A stretch of DNA of 64,000 bases from Eublepharis macularius (GCF_028583425.1 NC_072799.1:86228217-86292216), one strand, 5' to 3'. Positions 44,801 through 55,250 are shown, numbered from the stretch's first letter. Made by a program: numbers and translations. Notes: generated by a model not told the origin, from the sequence alone.

Positions 44801-47800
44801 CTTTTCCATCAATCATCTCCAGGTCATCAAGAAACCATTTTTCAGAGATTTCATACTTCTCATCAAGGCCTATTCTAAAATGTTTCACCATAGATATTTG
44901 TACTTCTTCACCTTTGGTCACTGCAGGAGAAAAACAAGAAAACTGAAAATGGATTCTTTATTAAAAACATGATATGACAACTGGTGTGCAGAAGGTTTTG
45001 CAACTTGTTGTGCTTGGTGACTTTTAGCAAACTGTATTCTGTATATCTGTGATTTTTATTAACAAAAAGTATAAGCAGCAATACATAATGTAAATAGCTT
45101 TTTAAAAGATGGTAAAAAGTGAATGGTTAATTGAGAGCCCGCCTTGAGTCTTTTTTGGAGAAAAACAAATTAAATAAATGGTTAGTATTTTTTTAAATAA
45201 AAACAAGCAAATTTACTGGAGAGATTTTACTTGGAACATAGTTAAATACATATAAGTTTTGGTCTTGTTTAGCCTCTCCCCTTCCTGGACATTGTCATAA
45301 TCTTTCCATTTATACTATTAAAAACTGCAAAGAAGAATTAGAACTGTTGCACCCATATTATTGATTTCTTTATTAACAAAATGTATTGAATGATTTATAA
45401 AGAAGGTTTTTAAAGATTTATAAAGAGCCAGGATACTTTATTATTTGGGAGACAGGAAAGGAATGGGTGGCAAACATGCATAAGAAACTGTTACATTACA
45501 TTCAGGGGTGGAGAAGGAGGATAAAGAATGCGCACATAGAAACTATGATGAGATTGGTACCATGGCTGTGGTGGAGAAAAAGATGCAATCAAAGATTTCT
45601 GGGCTTTAACGTACTCTAAAACTTCTGCAGTCCCAAAAAGTCAAACTGAACTGATTTTTGTGGATGGAATGAGATATGCTGTTGCAGTTATTTAACTGTC
45701 TATATCCTGCTTTCCTCCCCAATGAGAACCCAAAGCTGCATACAACCTTGTCCCCTTCTCTATTTCATCCTCACAACAACCTTGTGAGGAAGGTTAGGTT
45801 GAGAGAGGGTGACTGACTCATGGTCACCCAGCAAACTTCCAGATCCCCCAGGATGCTGCAGATCCTATTCTCATACTCTAAGCACCAGGCAACACTAGTT
45901 TGAAGAAATGTTTCTTAACATGGCAAATTTTGGGTACAACTGTATGAAAGATATGTCCTGTTCTAAAAAGCTTGCTGTGCACATTCCAGTTATTGGGTAT
46001 GCACCCCCAGAATTTCCTGTTTCCTTTTCCTCCCCCTTCAGCTCCCTGCATTCCAACAGCTCCTCTAACAATTGGGAACTCTTTATTAAGCAGTTGAAGG
46101 GATTGCTTTTTGAAAATGGGGGAGAGCTGGTTGCAGAAGTTGTGCTATGGAATCTGTTCATCATGAAGCCTTTGGGATCATAACCAACACCAAGAAGACA
46201 TTTCCTAATTAGCTACCCTCTTCCTTTTCATCATTAAATTATGGGACAATATGGGCCATTTCCACACACGTTGAATAATGCACTTTCAATGCACTTTCGC
46301 AATCCTTTTGAAGTGGATTTTTTGTTCCACACATGGAAAATCAGTTTCAAATGTTCACTAAAGAGTATTGAAAGTGGATTATCCAACGTGTGTGGAAGCA
46401 GCCATTGTGTGCTGATTTCAGCTAAGTGCAAACACAAGAGAACAATTTGTTGGAAAAAAACCATGCAGTCTTCAGTTCTGGCATAGCGTATTAATTTCAA
46501 TGCAATGTGAAAATGTAATATAATGAAATTTTGGTTCAGTCATACATTTGAGTTTGAGGGTGCTAAAGCTTTTGTAAAGTGATTTTCTTCCTATGCATGT
46601 TATCAGACAGTGTGCTATCGTAGTTTAATAGTTTATCTGTTGCACTTATGGATTATATTTTCCATGCTATATTTTTGACTAACCTGCAATTTTTCTTTTG
46701 AATTAGTACAGAATTGCTAATATTGAACATGCATACCCACTAAACTTTTGCAAGTGCGTATATTACTGCCTAAACTCAAGCATAAATGGAGCTATCCAGC
46801 ATGCTGACTGAAGCTTATGGGCAGGTACACTGGTAAGAAGATGAGTGTTTTTATTGGGGCACACTTCATGGGCTGTCTTCTGAGACATACAACAAGCTGA
46901 AGGGATATAGATTTTAATTACTTTCAAGTAAATTTATTTAATAGTGAACCAATTGACATTTGGAGCAAGGCTATTCTTTTTACATGTGTTTAAAGAGCAA
47001 CAAGCAGAATTCTGAAGGAACTGGGGACCTTTTTTTTTGGGATGGGGTCCTAATTCATGGTCTAAACTCCTGATTAAATGATTTTCTGGAACAGCCCAAA
47101 GGGTCATCTAGTCTCGTACCTTAGGATTTTCCATCAGTGGACTCGAATTTTACTGCCTCCCCCTTCCCACTGCAGCCTAGTCATCTCTATGAAATGCTAG
47201 CTCAAAGGGGACTTTACCATGCGCAGAAAAGACTTAGGAGCTAATTTACTTAGTGAGCACATGGTTATGTTCACTGGCCCCACTTTGATGCATTCTTTCT
47301 AATCTGTGTACAGAACCTGCCCTTGCACGATTTTGTGCATGCATAGATTTTGCCATGTGATCAGAAACTGTATTTTATGTGCTCTGAACAGAACCCTGTT
47401 GCATGGACTTAATGCAGCTGTGGTGAAGCCAGTAGTCATGAGCTCCCCTACACATTTCTACACAGACAAGCACGTGAACTAAGCTATAGACCTTAGAGCC
47501 AAACTAAAAGTGACGTCTTACACAGGTTGGACACTAGTCGGCTTCCCTCAAGTTTTGATGGGAAATGTAGGCATCCTGGTCTTGCAGCTGTAATGGAGAG
47601 CCAAGCTGTAAAACCAGGGCGCCTACATTTCCCATCAAAACTTGAGGGAAGCCGACTACTGTCCAACCTGTGTAAGACATCACTTGTAGTTTGGCTCTCA
47701 GTGACCCAAGGCAATCTAATTTACTCGGATTTTACCCATTTTAGACTTAATACAGCAAAAAGTACAACTAACCATGCAATGCTAAGAAGAGTTATACCCT

Positions 47801-50800
47801 TCTAAACCATCAATGGACTTAGATCTGCTTAGGATTGGATTGATTTGGGGGGCCTTACACCCTCCCCAAAATACATTTATTTTAAGGTAAATTTCATTCA
47901 TTTCAGTGGGACGGATGTTTAGATTAATAGGAGATTTTTTTATTATTTAATGAGCCTACAAAGAGGTATCAATCTGTTTTTGTCTACATACATATCCTTG
48001 ATCATAGGCATATATTTGTGTTTCAACAATTAAATATTTTCAAGCCAGCATTATTTACAACAATCCTCAATCTGCATTATGAATTTTAGGGGGATATTAA
48101 AATGAAGAATATTTACAGAGTGAAAATTGTTCTTATTAATATTATATTATGCACATTATTTTAATGTTCAAAGAGCTGGTTTTTGTCTGCTGTGAAGAAT
48201 TTTCCTTTGTACACATAGCTATTGGGGAAATGTTACTTTGATGGTGTTATGAAATATGTATTGATCAGAGTTACACAACACGAGCATTGGAAATCAGTTT
48301 TGAGCAAACACTGGGTAATGTCCTATTGGACAATATAATTAGTGCAGTCTTTTCTTCCTGTTTTATTTATTTTTAAGTTGGTATTTATAAGACTGCCCTG
48401 ACCTGGATGCCCAGGCAAGCCCAATCTTGTCAGCTCTTGAAAGCAAAGCAAGGTCAGACTTGATTAGTAATTGGATGTCCAACCAATAATAATAATAATA
48501 ATAACAACATTCGATTTATATACCACCCTTCAGGACAACTGAAGGACAACTCAGAGTGGTTTACAAAGTGTGATTATTATCCCCACAACAATCACCTTGT
48601 GAGGTGGATTGGGCTGAGAGAACTCTGAGAGAACTGTGACTGACCCAAGGTCACCCAGCTGGCTTCAAGCGGAGGAGTGGGGGATCAAACCTGGTTCTCC
48701 AGATTAGTGTCTTGCCACTCTTAACCACTACACCAAACTGGCTCTGCAACCAGGGTTGCAGAGGCAGGCAATGGCAACCCCCCTCTGTTAGTCTCTTGCC
48801 TTGAAAACCCCACCAGGGGTAGTTGTAAGTCAGCTATGTCTTGAGGGCAGGATTTCATTTCATTCACCCTGACCTGGATAAGCCCTGGTAAGCCTAATTT
48901 ATCAGGGAAGCTAAGCAGGGTTGGCCTTGGTTAGTAATCTAATGGGAGACCTCCAACAAAGACTGCAGTTGCAGAGGCAGGCAATGGCAAACCACCTCTG
49001 TAAGTCTCTTACTACATCTGTTGGAGGTGGTTGCAGGGTGGGCCTTGGAATACCCCAGGTTGATGGTGCTGGGGGATTTCAACGTCCATGTAAATGATGC
49101 CACCTCTATACAGGCTGCGGACCTGGTGTCAGCCATGGCAACACTGGAACTCTCCCAGTTTGTATAGGCACCCACACATGAAGTGGACCACACGCTGGAT
49201 TAGATCTTCGGGATGCCCTCCTATGCAGATGCTGTTGTCCATAATTTATACTTCATATATTTGTTCTGGGAAGAACTGCTGTACAGAATGCCAAATTTAA
49301 ACTATGTGCTGCCTCTTTATATGAAATTTTTATATCTACATAGTTGTAATTTTAATGATTAGATGTAGAGCTTTTAAAGATTTTAGTGATATTTAATATG
49401 TTGAATTGTTGTTATCCGTCCTGAGCCCACTGATGCGGTGAGGGCGGAATATAAATGTAATAAATTAAATTAAAATTAAATTAAATTCTCCAAATGACAG
49501 CCTTTCAAATATTTAAAGAGAGCAATCATGTCCCCCCTCGATCTCCTTTTCTTATGTGGGTGTTTTAAAAGTAAAATCCCGAAGGCTAGTCTGAGCATTT
49601 TCCTTGATCCTAGTCACCACTTGAAAGGTAGAAATTTCAGTTCATTGGGGTTCACTTCTGCTTAGAACAGGGGTGTACAACTTTTTTAAAAATCCCAATA
49701 GTATACACAAATTACCCTAACCTGGAGAATCCATGCAAGTATGATGTTGTCAGATGTTGGAAACTAAGCAAGAAACTAAGTAATTGGATGGGAGACCTCC
49801 AAGGAAGACCAGGGTTGCAGAGGCAGGCAATGGCAAACCACCTCTGTTAGTCTCTTGCCTTAAAAAAACCAGAAAGAGTTGCCATAAGTCAGTTATGACT
49901 TGATGGCATTTTCCACCACCACCATGTGCAAATTACACCACCACCATGTGCAAATTACCTGTTGAAAGCAAACTCCATAAGACAAGAATACTTTGTATTG
50001 TTAAAGGAAAATTGAGTGACAATGCTGCCTTGATACCGTAACACTCCCCAATCCAATTTTAATTTTAAACAATTTAAAAGGCCATCCTTATACTGTTTAC
50101 GGGGCTGTTTAAGATATGATCTTCCTTTTGACATGATTTTGGAACAAAAACTGATTTTGAAATGATTTTGGAACAAAAGAATATTACATAATACAACCAT
50201 GCTGTCAAGTATATTGATTGAAATTTAATCCCCTTTGAAATTTAATGGTAGTATTGATGCCAGGTGACATACTTAGTAAAGCAATTTGAAGAATGTAAAT
50301 AGCCATTTGGATTTCAGCAATATAGGCAGGTTCTGAAATTACTAGTGAACGTCCCACTTTTTGCTTAAGCACCAGTCACTTTTGCTCAACAAGCAAACAC
50401 CAGGTGTAAATGAGAAGTGTGCAGACATTAAAGGAAAGAAGAGTGATGAACTAATAGCCTCTTTTAAGCCTACAAAACAACAAAAACACAACCAAATACA
50501 TGAGTGAGCTGGGCCAGGAACAACAAATGAAGTTTTTTTAGGAGCAGACATCCCTAAACATGGGCCGTTTCCACACGGCTTACCTTATTCTGCAAAATAG
50601 CGAAATCTCGCGAGAAGACGCTGTTATCGCGCGAGAAGACGCAATAACAGTGTCTTCTCGTGAGATTTCGCTCTTTTGCAGAATAAGGTAAGCTGTGTGG
50701 AAACGGCCATGGCTAGGAATTTCATGTAATTAGTTACAGATCTACAGTAAAATGCACAGATTTTTTTCCAGCCACCTGTTTTTACACAGCTCTGTCCTCT

Positions 50801-52369
50801 ATCACTGTTTAAGGAGAAAGCCATCTTTTTACACACCCTTTTGGTTTTACATTTTATTTGGAAATACCTAGCAAGACAGAATTGGTACTTCTTTAATTAC
50901 ATATCCTCACCAAGATTTTGTCACATTGAGGCACCTGTTTTAAACTATAGAGCATTGTGAAATAATGCAATTGAAATGATCAATGTCTTTATATCCTTGG
51001 ATATAGTATAGGGTGTTTTATGTCTGTGCCATGATTTAACATGTTGTTGAGTTAGGAGAACAGAAAAAAATGTTTTTCTTATGAAGAAGAAAATCTCTTT
51101 TCATAAGACATTTTGCATACTCAAATACCCAGACAAATGCACACAGATATTCTCCCAAAGTACTTCCAATTATTCTCTCTGCAGCATTATCAAAATGACT
51201 TGATTTTTGGTAACATATAGGGATAAATTACTGTGAAGTGTTTTATTTCTGTTCTTGAACCTCAAAATATAAGGGACCAAACAGTGTATTAAACATCTAA
51301 ACAAGTGTGCAGCCTTATTGAAATCAGAAGCAAAAGCAAAAAAAAAAAACCCAACAAATTCTGCAGTTATTACCAGAAATGTAATGCCTACAGTGCAAAC
51401 AAAACCCACAGACTAACAGTTCCAGGAAATTACTTTGTCTGAGTGTATTACATACTGCAGCAAACAAAATGCACCTGATCTATTTAAACAAATCTATATA
51501 ACTTTCTGTTTCTTTGAAATTTGCGTCTTAAGGGGGAAATAATTATTAACTCCATATAGTTAACTATAGTTCCCACCAATTTGAAAATACAAGGAAACTA
51601 TAAATTCTGTTAAGTTTAGCTGTGGACAGCACTTTGTAAAACTGATAAGTTAACTCTGAGCTCACTGGCCTGAAAATAAATCCCACTGAACACATTACCA
51701 ATTGCTTCCATAGAAATATATTTCATTGTGCAGGCAACAGTCAAGAACTGGCTGCCTCCCTATATCTCACATAGTGGGATGCAATGAATAAACATTTCCA
51801 ATAAATATAAGTTTTGCAGATGGAGGGGAATGGAGTATTTAACCTTAAAAAGATTTATAGCCAAATCTCAATCACTTGATTTTGGAAATTTATTTACTCC
51901 AGTGGATCTTGCTTCCAAGTAAATATATTGCTGACTTTTTAACTTATAAATAAATTCCAGTTGAAAATCATACAGGATCACAGCTTCTACCTGTGTACAG
52001 ACCCTACCAATAAGAGTTAAAACTTATATAAAATGCTTTAAAACACATCACAAACATTATTTCAGTCCTTTGTTTCAATGACTTTATAAGGTAGGTCAGT
52101 ATTAGCATCTCCCCATCACAGAATAGTAGAATTGGTCAGTTTCTGACCAATGTGAACTCTGAACAAGTACTTCCTGACTCCCAACTTGCAGAATGGACAC
52201 TGGATCTTGGAACTAGTTAGCCCTCCCCTTTAGACCTGTGCTATTTACCTGAGGCACAAAGGTAGAAGCGGTCCTGGCCTGAGCATTCAACTTCAATGAA
52301 GTCATACAAGCTCTGCCCGAGGCATTTGAACAGCTTCTTGTTAAGGTCCTCCTTTACCAACGATGACAT
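35630..52369 (-). CDS. EXOC1L: EXOC1L (exocyst complex component 1-like), complete, 3 coding exons
   Basis: Minus-strand exons 52369-52249 (121 nt), 44920-44790 (131 nt) and 35899-35630 (270 nt with TGA stop) give a 173-residue protein beginning [20 protein letters not shown] and ending [11 protein letters not shown]. Length and sequence match vertebrate EXOC1L (about 172 residues), which adjoins EXOC1 in other vertebrates. The protein is essentially the Sec3-type PH-like (PIP2-binding) domain without the helical exocyst core. Its cellular role is poorly known; binding of membrane phosphoinositide is inferred from the domain. Introns are large (about 7.3 and 8.9 kb), and the proximal one carries a Ty3/gypsy element in antisense. 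No AATAAA was noticed just after the stop. Confidence 0.95.
35900..36867. other. EXOC1L intron 2, left of the Ty3/gypsy element
   Basis: AT-rich intron with no recognised feature. Confidence 0.55.
36868..37856 (+). repeat. 5' LTR of the Gmr1-like element (989 bp)
   Basis: Begins TGTCCGAGGGGCGCCAACCC and ends CCCACCTGACA (TG...CA). It retains a TATA-like GGTATTTATGG at about 37537-37547 inside a segment of about 124 bp that is absent from the 3' LTR. Confidence 0.9.
37860..37883 (+). promoter_or_regulatory. Primer-binding site resembling tRNA-Ala 3' end
   Basis: TGGTGGAGAATGC starts three bases after the 5' LTR. The complement of the tRNA-Ala 3' end reads TGGTGGAGATGC, so the match has one extra A; GGATC further on also fits. 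Primer identity is inferred. Confidence 0.6.
38021..39085 (+). pseudogene. Gag of the Gmr1-like element
   Basis: A plus-strand frame that begins upstream in the LTR; the first Met after the PBS is at 38021 ([17 protein letters not shown]). The capsid-like region includes [20 protein letters not shown] and [13 protein letters not shown]. The nucleocapsid CCHC knuckle [14 protein letters not shown] is at 38972-39013 (CX2CX4HX4C). Gag coats element RNA and forms particles. After the knuckle the frame must shift by +1 to reach protease, at or near a run of eight C residues (39078-39085). That may be an indel in the C run or a frameshift site; I cannot tell which. Confidence 0.88.
39060..39638 (+). 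pseudogene. Aspartic protease of the Gmr1-like element
   Basis: The frame shows [20 protein letters not shown] with the catalytic DSG at 39135 and a later [12 protein letters not shown], matching the retropepsin LLG(R/M)D motif. It cleaves the polyprotein. A TGA at 39636-39638 interrupts the frame before integrase. Confidence 0.85.
39639..40720 (+). pseudogene. Integrase of the Gmr1-like element
   Basis: The N-terminal zinc-binding part is HRHDHSWAG and, after a TGA at about 39735, HCQTCETC. The catalytic D,D-35-E residues lie in [19 protein letters not shown] and [20 protein letters not shown]. The C-terminal GPY/F-like segment is [14 protein letters not shown]. There is a frame change at a C run near 39972-39978, after LMDYATRYP. 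The domain inserts the cDNA and lies upstream of RT. Confidence 0.9.
40740..41850 (+). pseudogene. Reverse transcriptase of the Gmr1-like element
   Basis: Open, in frame with the second half of integrase. Shows [65 protein letters not shown] and the catalytic YIDDILIYS (YIDD at 41401-41412), then LKYLGFLVG and [19 protein letters not shown]. Typical Ty3/gypsy RT with all landmark motifs present. Confidence 0.93.
41851..42199 (+). pseudogene. RNase H of the Gmr1-like element, frame-broken
   Basis: Begins [12 protein letters not shown]. The frame breaks near 41880, where some codons seem deleted, and resumes in another frame as [43 protein letters not shown] and [17 protein letters not shown]. 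It ends just before the polypurine tract. No integrase follows it. Confidence 0.9.
42216..43096 (+). repeat. 3' LTR of the Gmr1-like element (881 bp)
   Basis: TGTCCGAGGGGCGCC to CCCGCCTGACA. Lacks about 124 bp present in the 5' LTR between GATGGCTCTAGGG and CCAGTCCTGAAG, including the TATA-like box. It has a small extra GCGGAGGGCCC block near 42450. Confidence 0.9.
43120..43306. repeat. Foldback repeat family, subtype 1, 12-bp TSD
   Basis: Perfect 12-bp duplication ATTCTTAATAGA at 43108-43119 and 43307-43318. Left arm GAGGAGTTAGCCATGTTAGT to ATTGTAGCATAAAC; right arm CTGACAAAGAGAGCTGTGGT, TCTCGAAAGCTTATGCTACA. Confidence 0.88.
43644..43803. repeat. Imperfect foldback, about 160 bp
   Basis: GGATTTATTGAAA...TTTAGATCCCTACA...TGGAGTATTTCAT is mirrored by ATGAAATACTCCA...TGTAGGGATCTAAA...TTTAATAAATCC. 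MITE-like; family not known to me. Confidence 0.7.
43892..43955. repeat. Head-to-head SINE heads forming a perfect hairpin
   Basis: A 27-bp arm starting CCAACCACTACACTACACTG is followed by a G-rich spacer and its exact complement ending CAGTGTAGTGTAGTGGTTGG. The right arm continues into a tRNA-derived SINE to about 44095 (GCCTAACCTACCTTTCAGGG, GCTGCTTTGGGTCCCCATTG). Confidence 0.8.
44100..44780. other. EXOC1L intron 2, distal segment
   Basis: Purine-rich stretch to about 44430 (GGGGGGAGGA runs), then AT-rich intron. No gene recognised. Confidence 0.5.
44790..44920 (-). CDS. EXOC1L: EXOC1L exon 2
   Basis: 131 nt encoding [20 protein letters not shown] to MIDGKEADA. Acceptor TTTCTCCTGCAG, donor GCT/GTAAGT. 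Same length and phases (1 in, 0 out) as EXOC1 exon 3. Confidence 0.95.
45690..45895 (-). mobile_element. Degenerate tRNA-derived SINE, reverse
   Basis: TATATCCTGCTTTCCTCCCC, CATCCTCACAACAACCTTGT and GTGACTGACTCATGGTCACC are the reverse of the SINE body seen at 43930-44095. Confidence 0.6.
46253..46403. repeat. Foldback MITE (GGCCATTTCCACAC type)
   Basis: GGCCATTTCCACACACGTTG at the left, CAACGTGTGTGGAAGCAGCC at the right, with a further inverted match TGCACTTTCAATGC against ATTGAAAGTGGA. Related by its ends to the element at 50562-50708. Confidence 0.75.
46410..47490. other. EXOC1L intron 1, nothing recognised
   Basis: AT-rich intron without recognised features. Confidence 0.55.
47495..47698. 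repeat. Foldback MITE, arms about 78 bp
   Basis: AGAGCCAAACTA...GTCTTACACAGGTTGGACA...CTCAAGTTTTGATGGGAAAT is answered by ATTTCCCATCAAAACTTGAG...TGTCCAACCTGTGTAAGAC...TAGTTTGGCTCT. Arms are highly similar, suggesting a fairly recent copy. Confidence 0.85.
47710..48388. other. EXOC1L intron 1, nothing recognised
   Basis: AT-rich, no feature identified. Confidence 0.5.
48390..48868 (+). mobile_element. 5S rRNA-derived SINE interrupted by a reverse tRNA-SINE
   Basis: The 5S part is CCTGACCTGGATGCCCAGGC to TTAGTAATTGGATG. The tRNA SINE (about 48483-48747) lies in reverse, from AATAATAATA tail to ACTACACCAAACTGGCTCTG. The 5S SINE then resumes CAGGGTTGCAGAGGCAGGCA. AACCA flanks both junctions, a possible short TSD. 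Confidence 0.85.
48870..49016 (+). mobile_element. 5S rRNA-derived SINE, truncated 3'
   Basis: CCTGACCTGGATAAGCCCTG, GGAAGCTAAGCAGGGTTGGC, TTGGTTAGTAATCTAATGGG and AGAGGCAGGCAATGGCAAAC; it stops at CTCTT before the usual 3' part. Confidence 0.85.
49018..49490 (+). mobile_element. L2-like LINE fragment: endonuclease remnant plus 3' end
   Basis: Plus-strand translation at about 49063-49207 reads [20 protein letters not shown], then [13 protein letters not shown], a stop, and [11 protein letters not shown]: the C-terminal APE-endonuclease motifs (GDFN, DH) of L2-type LINEs. Further on, TCCTGAGCCCACTGATGCGG and GGGCGGAATATAAATGTAAT match an L2-type 3' end. RT is deleted between them. Confidence 0.75.
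49491..49565 (-). mobile_element. Short CR1 fragment
   Basis: CCAAATGACAGCCTTTCAAA and AGCAATCATGTCCCCCCTCG match the CR1 at 57884-58650 over about 70 bp. Confidence 0.8.
49722..49918 (+). mobile_element. 5S rRNA-derived SINE
   Basis: TAACCTGGAGAATCCATGC, AATTGGATGGGAGACCTCCA, GGTTGCAGAGGCAGGCAATG and GTCAGTTATGACTTGATGGC. A small duplication lies in the 5S part (GAAACTAAGCAAGAAACTAA). Confidence 0.85.
50562..50708. repeat. Foldback MITE with CpG-rich centre
   Basis: GGGCCGTTTCCACACGGCTT, ACCTTATTCTGCAAAA and GCGAAATCTCGCGAGAAGAC are mirrored by GTCTTCTCGTGAGATTTCGC, TTTTGCAGAATAAGGT and GTGTGGAAACGGCC. Arms are over 60 bp with few mismatches; the centre contains TCGCGAG and TCGCGCGAG. Confidence 0.88.
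50720..52240. other. EXOC1L intron 1, proximal part
   Basis: AT-rich intron; no exon or repeat family recognised. Confidence 0.55.
52249..52369 (-). CDS. EXOC1L: EXOC1L exon 1 (coding part)
   Basis: The ATG is at 52369-52367; 40 codons plus one base, MSSLVKEDL to RFYLCAS. Donor TCAG/GTAAAT. Ends in phase 1 after LCAS, matching EXOC1 exon 2, which ends in phase 1 after LCAT. The 5' UTR and promoter upstream are not resolved. Confidence 0.94.
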
Positions 52370-52379
52370 TGCCTTGTCT

Positions 52380-54340
52380 TCTGTCAAGGCCAATGCTGCT
52401 TGATTTTCTTCCTTCTTGGGTCCCCCCCAGGAATTAGTTATTTGACTCCGTCACACAGTGATCAGACGACAGTCCTCAGCTTTGAATTTTTCCACTTGCT
52501 GGTCAGAGGAGAAGGAGCAACCCTATTCAACATCCAGCCAAACAAAAAAACCTTAGCTGTTTTTCCATCATTTGCCAGGGTGGCAAGAGATTCCTTCCTG
52601 TGGGTCTTATCAGCCCCCCAACTATCACAGTGCAGAGGCATCTTTAATACCAAAGCAGCAAGAAAGCTCCGTTCGCACTAACTCATTTTGATTCCATTAT
52701 CCCAGTCAGTTAACAGCTGCCTGGAGATATTGATTGGGATGATCCTTCCATTAAGGATATTATCACTGGCACAAGAGGAGACAGGAGCAGGCGCTACATC
52801 TCCTCACCCGCCCCCATCTGCAGCACTGCCGCTGTTCCCAAACACTTAACTTTCCCCACAAGTCCACGTGCATCACTTGAGGAGCGCAGAAGAACCAGCC
52901 AGCACTTGCTCTAAAATCACCTGCCAGTTCAGAAAGAACTTCAGCACTAAATCCAGATATTTGTTCTCTGATATAGGGCAGGAGTAGGGGAATACAAGCC
53001 ATCATGGAGCTATAGTGTTGAGGACAGCCAATATTTCCCTATGTGTAACCCTTTTCCTGCTAAAATTTTATACCCACATTGTACCTGGGGTTCAAAGCAT
53101 TTTATATAAATTAATCTAGTTTACCTTCCCACCAAAGCAGAAAACGAGTCATTTCCTCAAACATTTTCTGAACCACTTATCTTTTATCTGCAATCTTAAT
53201 GATTCATTTCCTCCACATTTCTATATTTTTGCATCTTACATTTAACAAACTTGTCTGTTTCAAGAGGAATAGCAGCAAGTCCTTGTGCGGGGGGAGGGGG
53301 ATGGAAATGGCTAGAAGTGCTAGATTGGCACGCTACCCTAAGCTGGCCATCTGAGCCTAGCAAGTACAATTTGGAAAGAGCATCTGCATACATACACTAT
53401 TGATTTCGAATAATATCTTTCATTCATCTTGCTCATTAGTAGGACTGCTTTTATTTCTTCTGATTTGTCTCCTCCCACCCACATGCACTTGGAGATCCTT
53501 AGCAACACACAGCCACTTAAGGCTATTTTCATAAGTGATGGTTAAATCAGCTCTGCACTTCCCGTACCTGTAATTCAAATGTAAAATGTATATTGGCTAG
53601 AATGCATGTTCCATTTTAAAGTAGTTGTCTTCCACTTTCTATTCTGCATTAATAACATTAACACATGCACAGGAAACTCAAATACACTTTTAGGCATCTT
53701 TGAGCACAATTACTAGTTAGTCCCATTGGACTCAAGGCCACTCTGTGACTAAATAACTCTATCACACAGTTGTATGTACATATGTATGTATTAGATGTTT
53801 TAAATACATGTTTAAGCTTTTTAATATTATTCTAAATGATTATTAAGTTCTGTAATTTGAAAATGTAAAACAGCTGATAGGAAAGAACTGCTATTATATG
53901 ACTGGTATGTGGATTTCTGGTCTTTTCGTGTGCATCGGACCCCATTTATATTCTTTTACTTTCAAAGTGCCTTTTTTGTCCTCACACAGTAAACCTGTGA
54001 ATATGCTCAGAAATCTGATTTTTAAACTGGTAGACAGCCGTTCAGGTAAGTGGGTACACATTTGCATTTCAGGCAGCATGTTCTTTTTTTGGGTTAATTT
54101 GTGTACAAATAGGCTTTTCCCAAGATCATGAATATTTCAAATTTAAAAGACTGACATAAATGATAAATAGAAGTATATTACTGCATTCTCTCTTAATCAC
54201 CACATACTTAACTGTAATTAATAGTTTGAGAAGTTTCCCTTTCTTTGGGTCCCTGGTGTTAGAGAATTCGAACCAGGATTCCTCCCAAATTTAAATGCAG
54301 CAACAAGGAGCTGTAAAAAGGGTAGCTGTTTTAGTCTAAG
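52380..54340. other. Upstream of EXOC1L, nothing firmly recognised
   Basis: The EXOC1L promoter must lie here, but I see no clear CpG island or TATA box. Open frames near 52400-52681 have no recognisable domain. Confidence 0.45.
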
Positions 54341-54343
54341 ATC

Positions 54344-54735
54344 AAGAAGGGTAGCGGTGTTTGTCTGTAGCAGTAGAAAAGAGCATGAGTCCAGTAGCAC
54401 CTATAAGACTAACAAAATTTGTGGTAGGGGATGAGTTTTCATGAGTCACAGAAGTGAGCTCACTTCTGTGACTCGCTTTTGTGAATCACAGGTCATTTCT
54501 TCAGATACCTGAAGAAAGGACCTGTGACTCACAAAAGCTCATATCCTACCACAAATTTTGTTAGCCTTATAGGTGCTATCAGATTCTTGCTCTTTTCTAC
54601 TGTGTTAGTCTGTTATTGCAAAAAAAAACATTTAAAAGCCCAGTAGCACTTTCAAGACTTAACCACATTTATTTCAATATGAGGTTTGGTGAGTCACTGC
54701 TTACTTTGTCAGATATGCGAAAATCAAATTGGGAA
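54344..54735. repeat. Foldback repeat family, subtype 2, one full and one half copy
   Basis: Full copy about 54344-54610: GTCCAGTAGCACCTATAAGA...CTGAAGAAAGG...GACTCACAAAAGCTCATATC...GGTGCTATCAGATTC. A second arm follows to about 54735 (CCAGTAGCACTTTCAAGACT, GGTGAGTCACTGC). Confidence 0.75.
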
Positions 54736-54769
54736 TCCTGCTGAAATGGAAGGTTGAGGACCTTGTTGG

Positions 54770-54975
54770 GTTAGGGTTAGAGATCTCCTGGAATTACAAC
54801 TCATCTCCAGGCCGTAGAGATCAGTTCCGCTGGAGAAAATAGCTGCTGGGGGGGGGGGACTCTGTGGCATTATACCACGCTGAGGTCCCTCCCCAAACCC
54901 TGCCTTGTCCAGGCTTCACCCCCCTCCCCCCGCAAGTCTCCAGGAACTTCCCAATCTGGAGCTGGCAACTCTTAA
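54770..54975 (-). mobile_element. GTTGCCA-type MITE, reverse
   Basis: GAGATCTCCTGGAATTACAA, GATCAGTTCCGCTGGAGAAA, GGCATTATACCACGCTGAGG and CCAATCTGGAGCTGGCAACT are the family landmarks in reverse. Confidence 0.75.
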
Positions 54976-55063
54976 GTTACAGAACTTTAAGGGGGGGGAG
55001 GATGGGCAGCCTTTCCTATATTTAATTTTTTCCCCTGCCCTTCCTTCGGTGCGATAGATCTAA

Positions 55064-55250
55064 ATAGGTAGCCCTGTTTGTCTGTAGCAATAGAAAAGAG
55101 TAAGAGTCCAGCAGTGCCTATAAGACTAACAAAATTGATGGTAGGGTATGAGCTTTCATGAGACACAGCTTACTTCTTCAGATACCAGAGGTGGCTTGCT
55201 CTACCACTAATTTTGTGAGTCTTAGAGGTGCTACTGGACTCTTTCTTTTT
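55064..55250. repeat. Foldback repeat family, subtype 2
   Basis: AAGAGTCCAGCAGTGCCTAT, GGGTATGAGCTTTCATGAGA and CTTCTTCAGATACC on the left; GTCTTAGAGGTGCTACTGGA on the right. On the minus strand the left arm reads CTGAAGA...GAAAGCTCATACC. Confidence 0.75.

Noticed and set aside
52400..52681. 93-codon plus-strand open frame just upstream of EXOC1L
   Set aside because: No recognisable domain and no conserved splice context; it overlaps the region where the EXOC1L promoter must lie.
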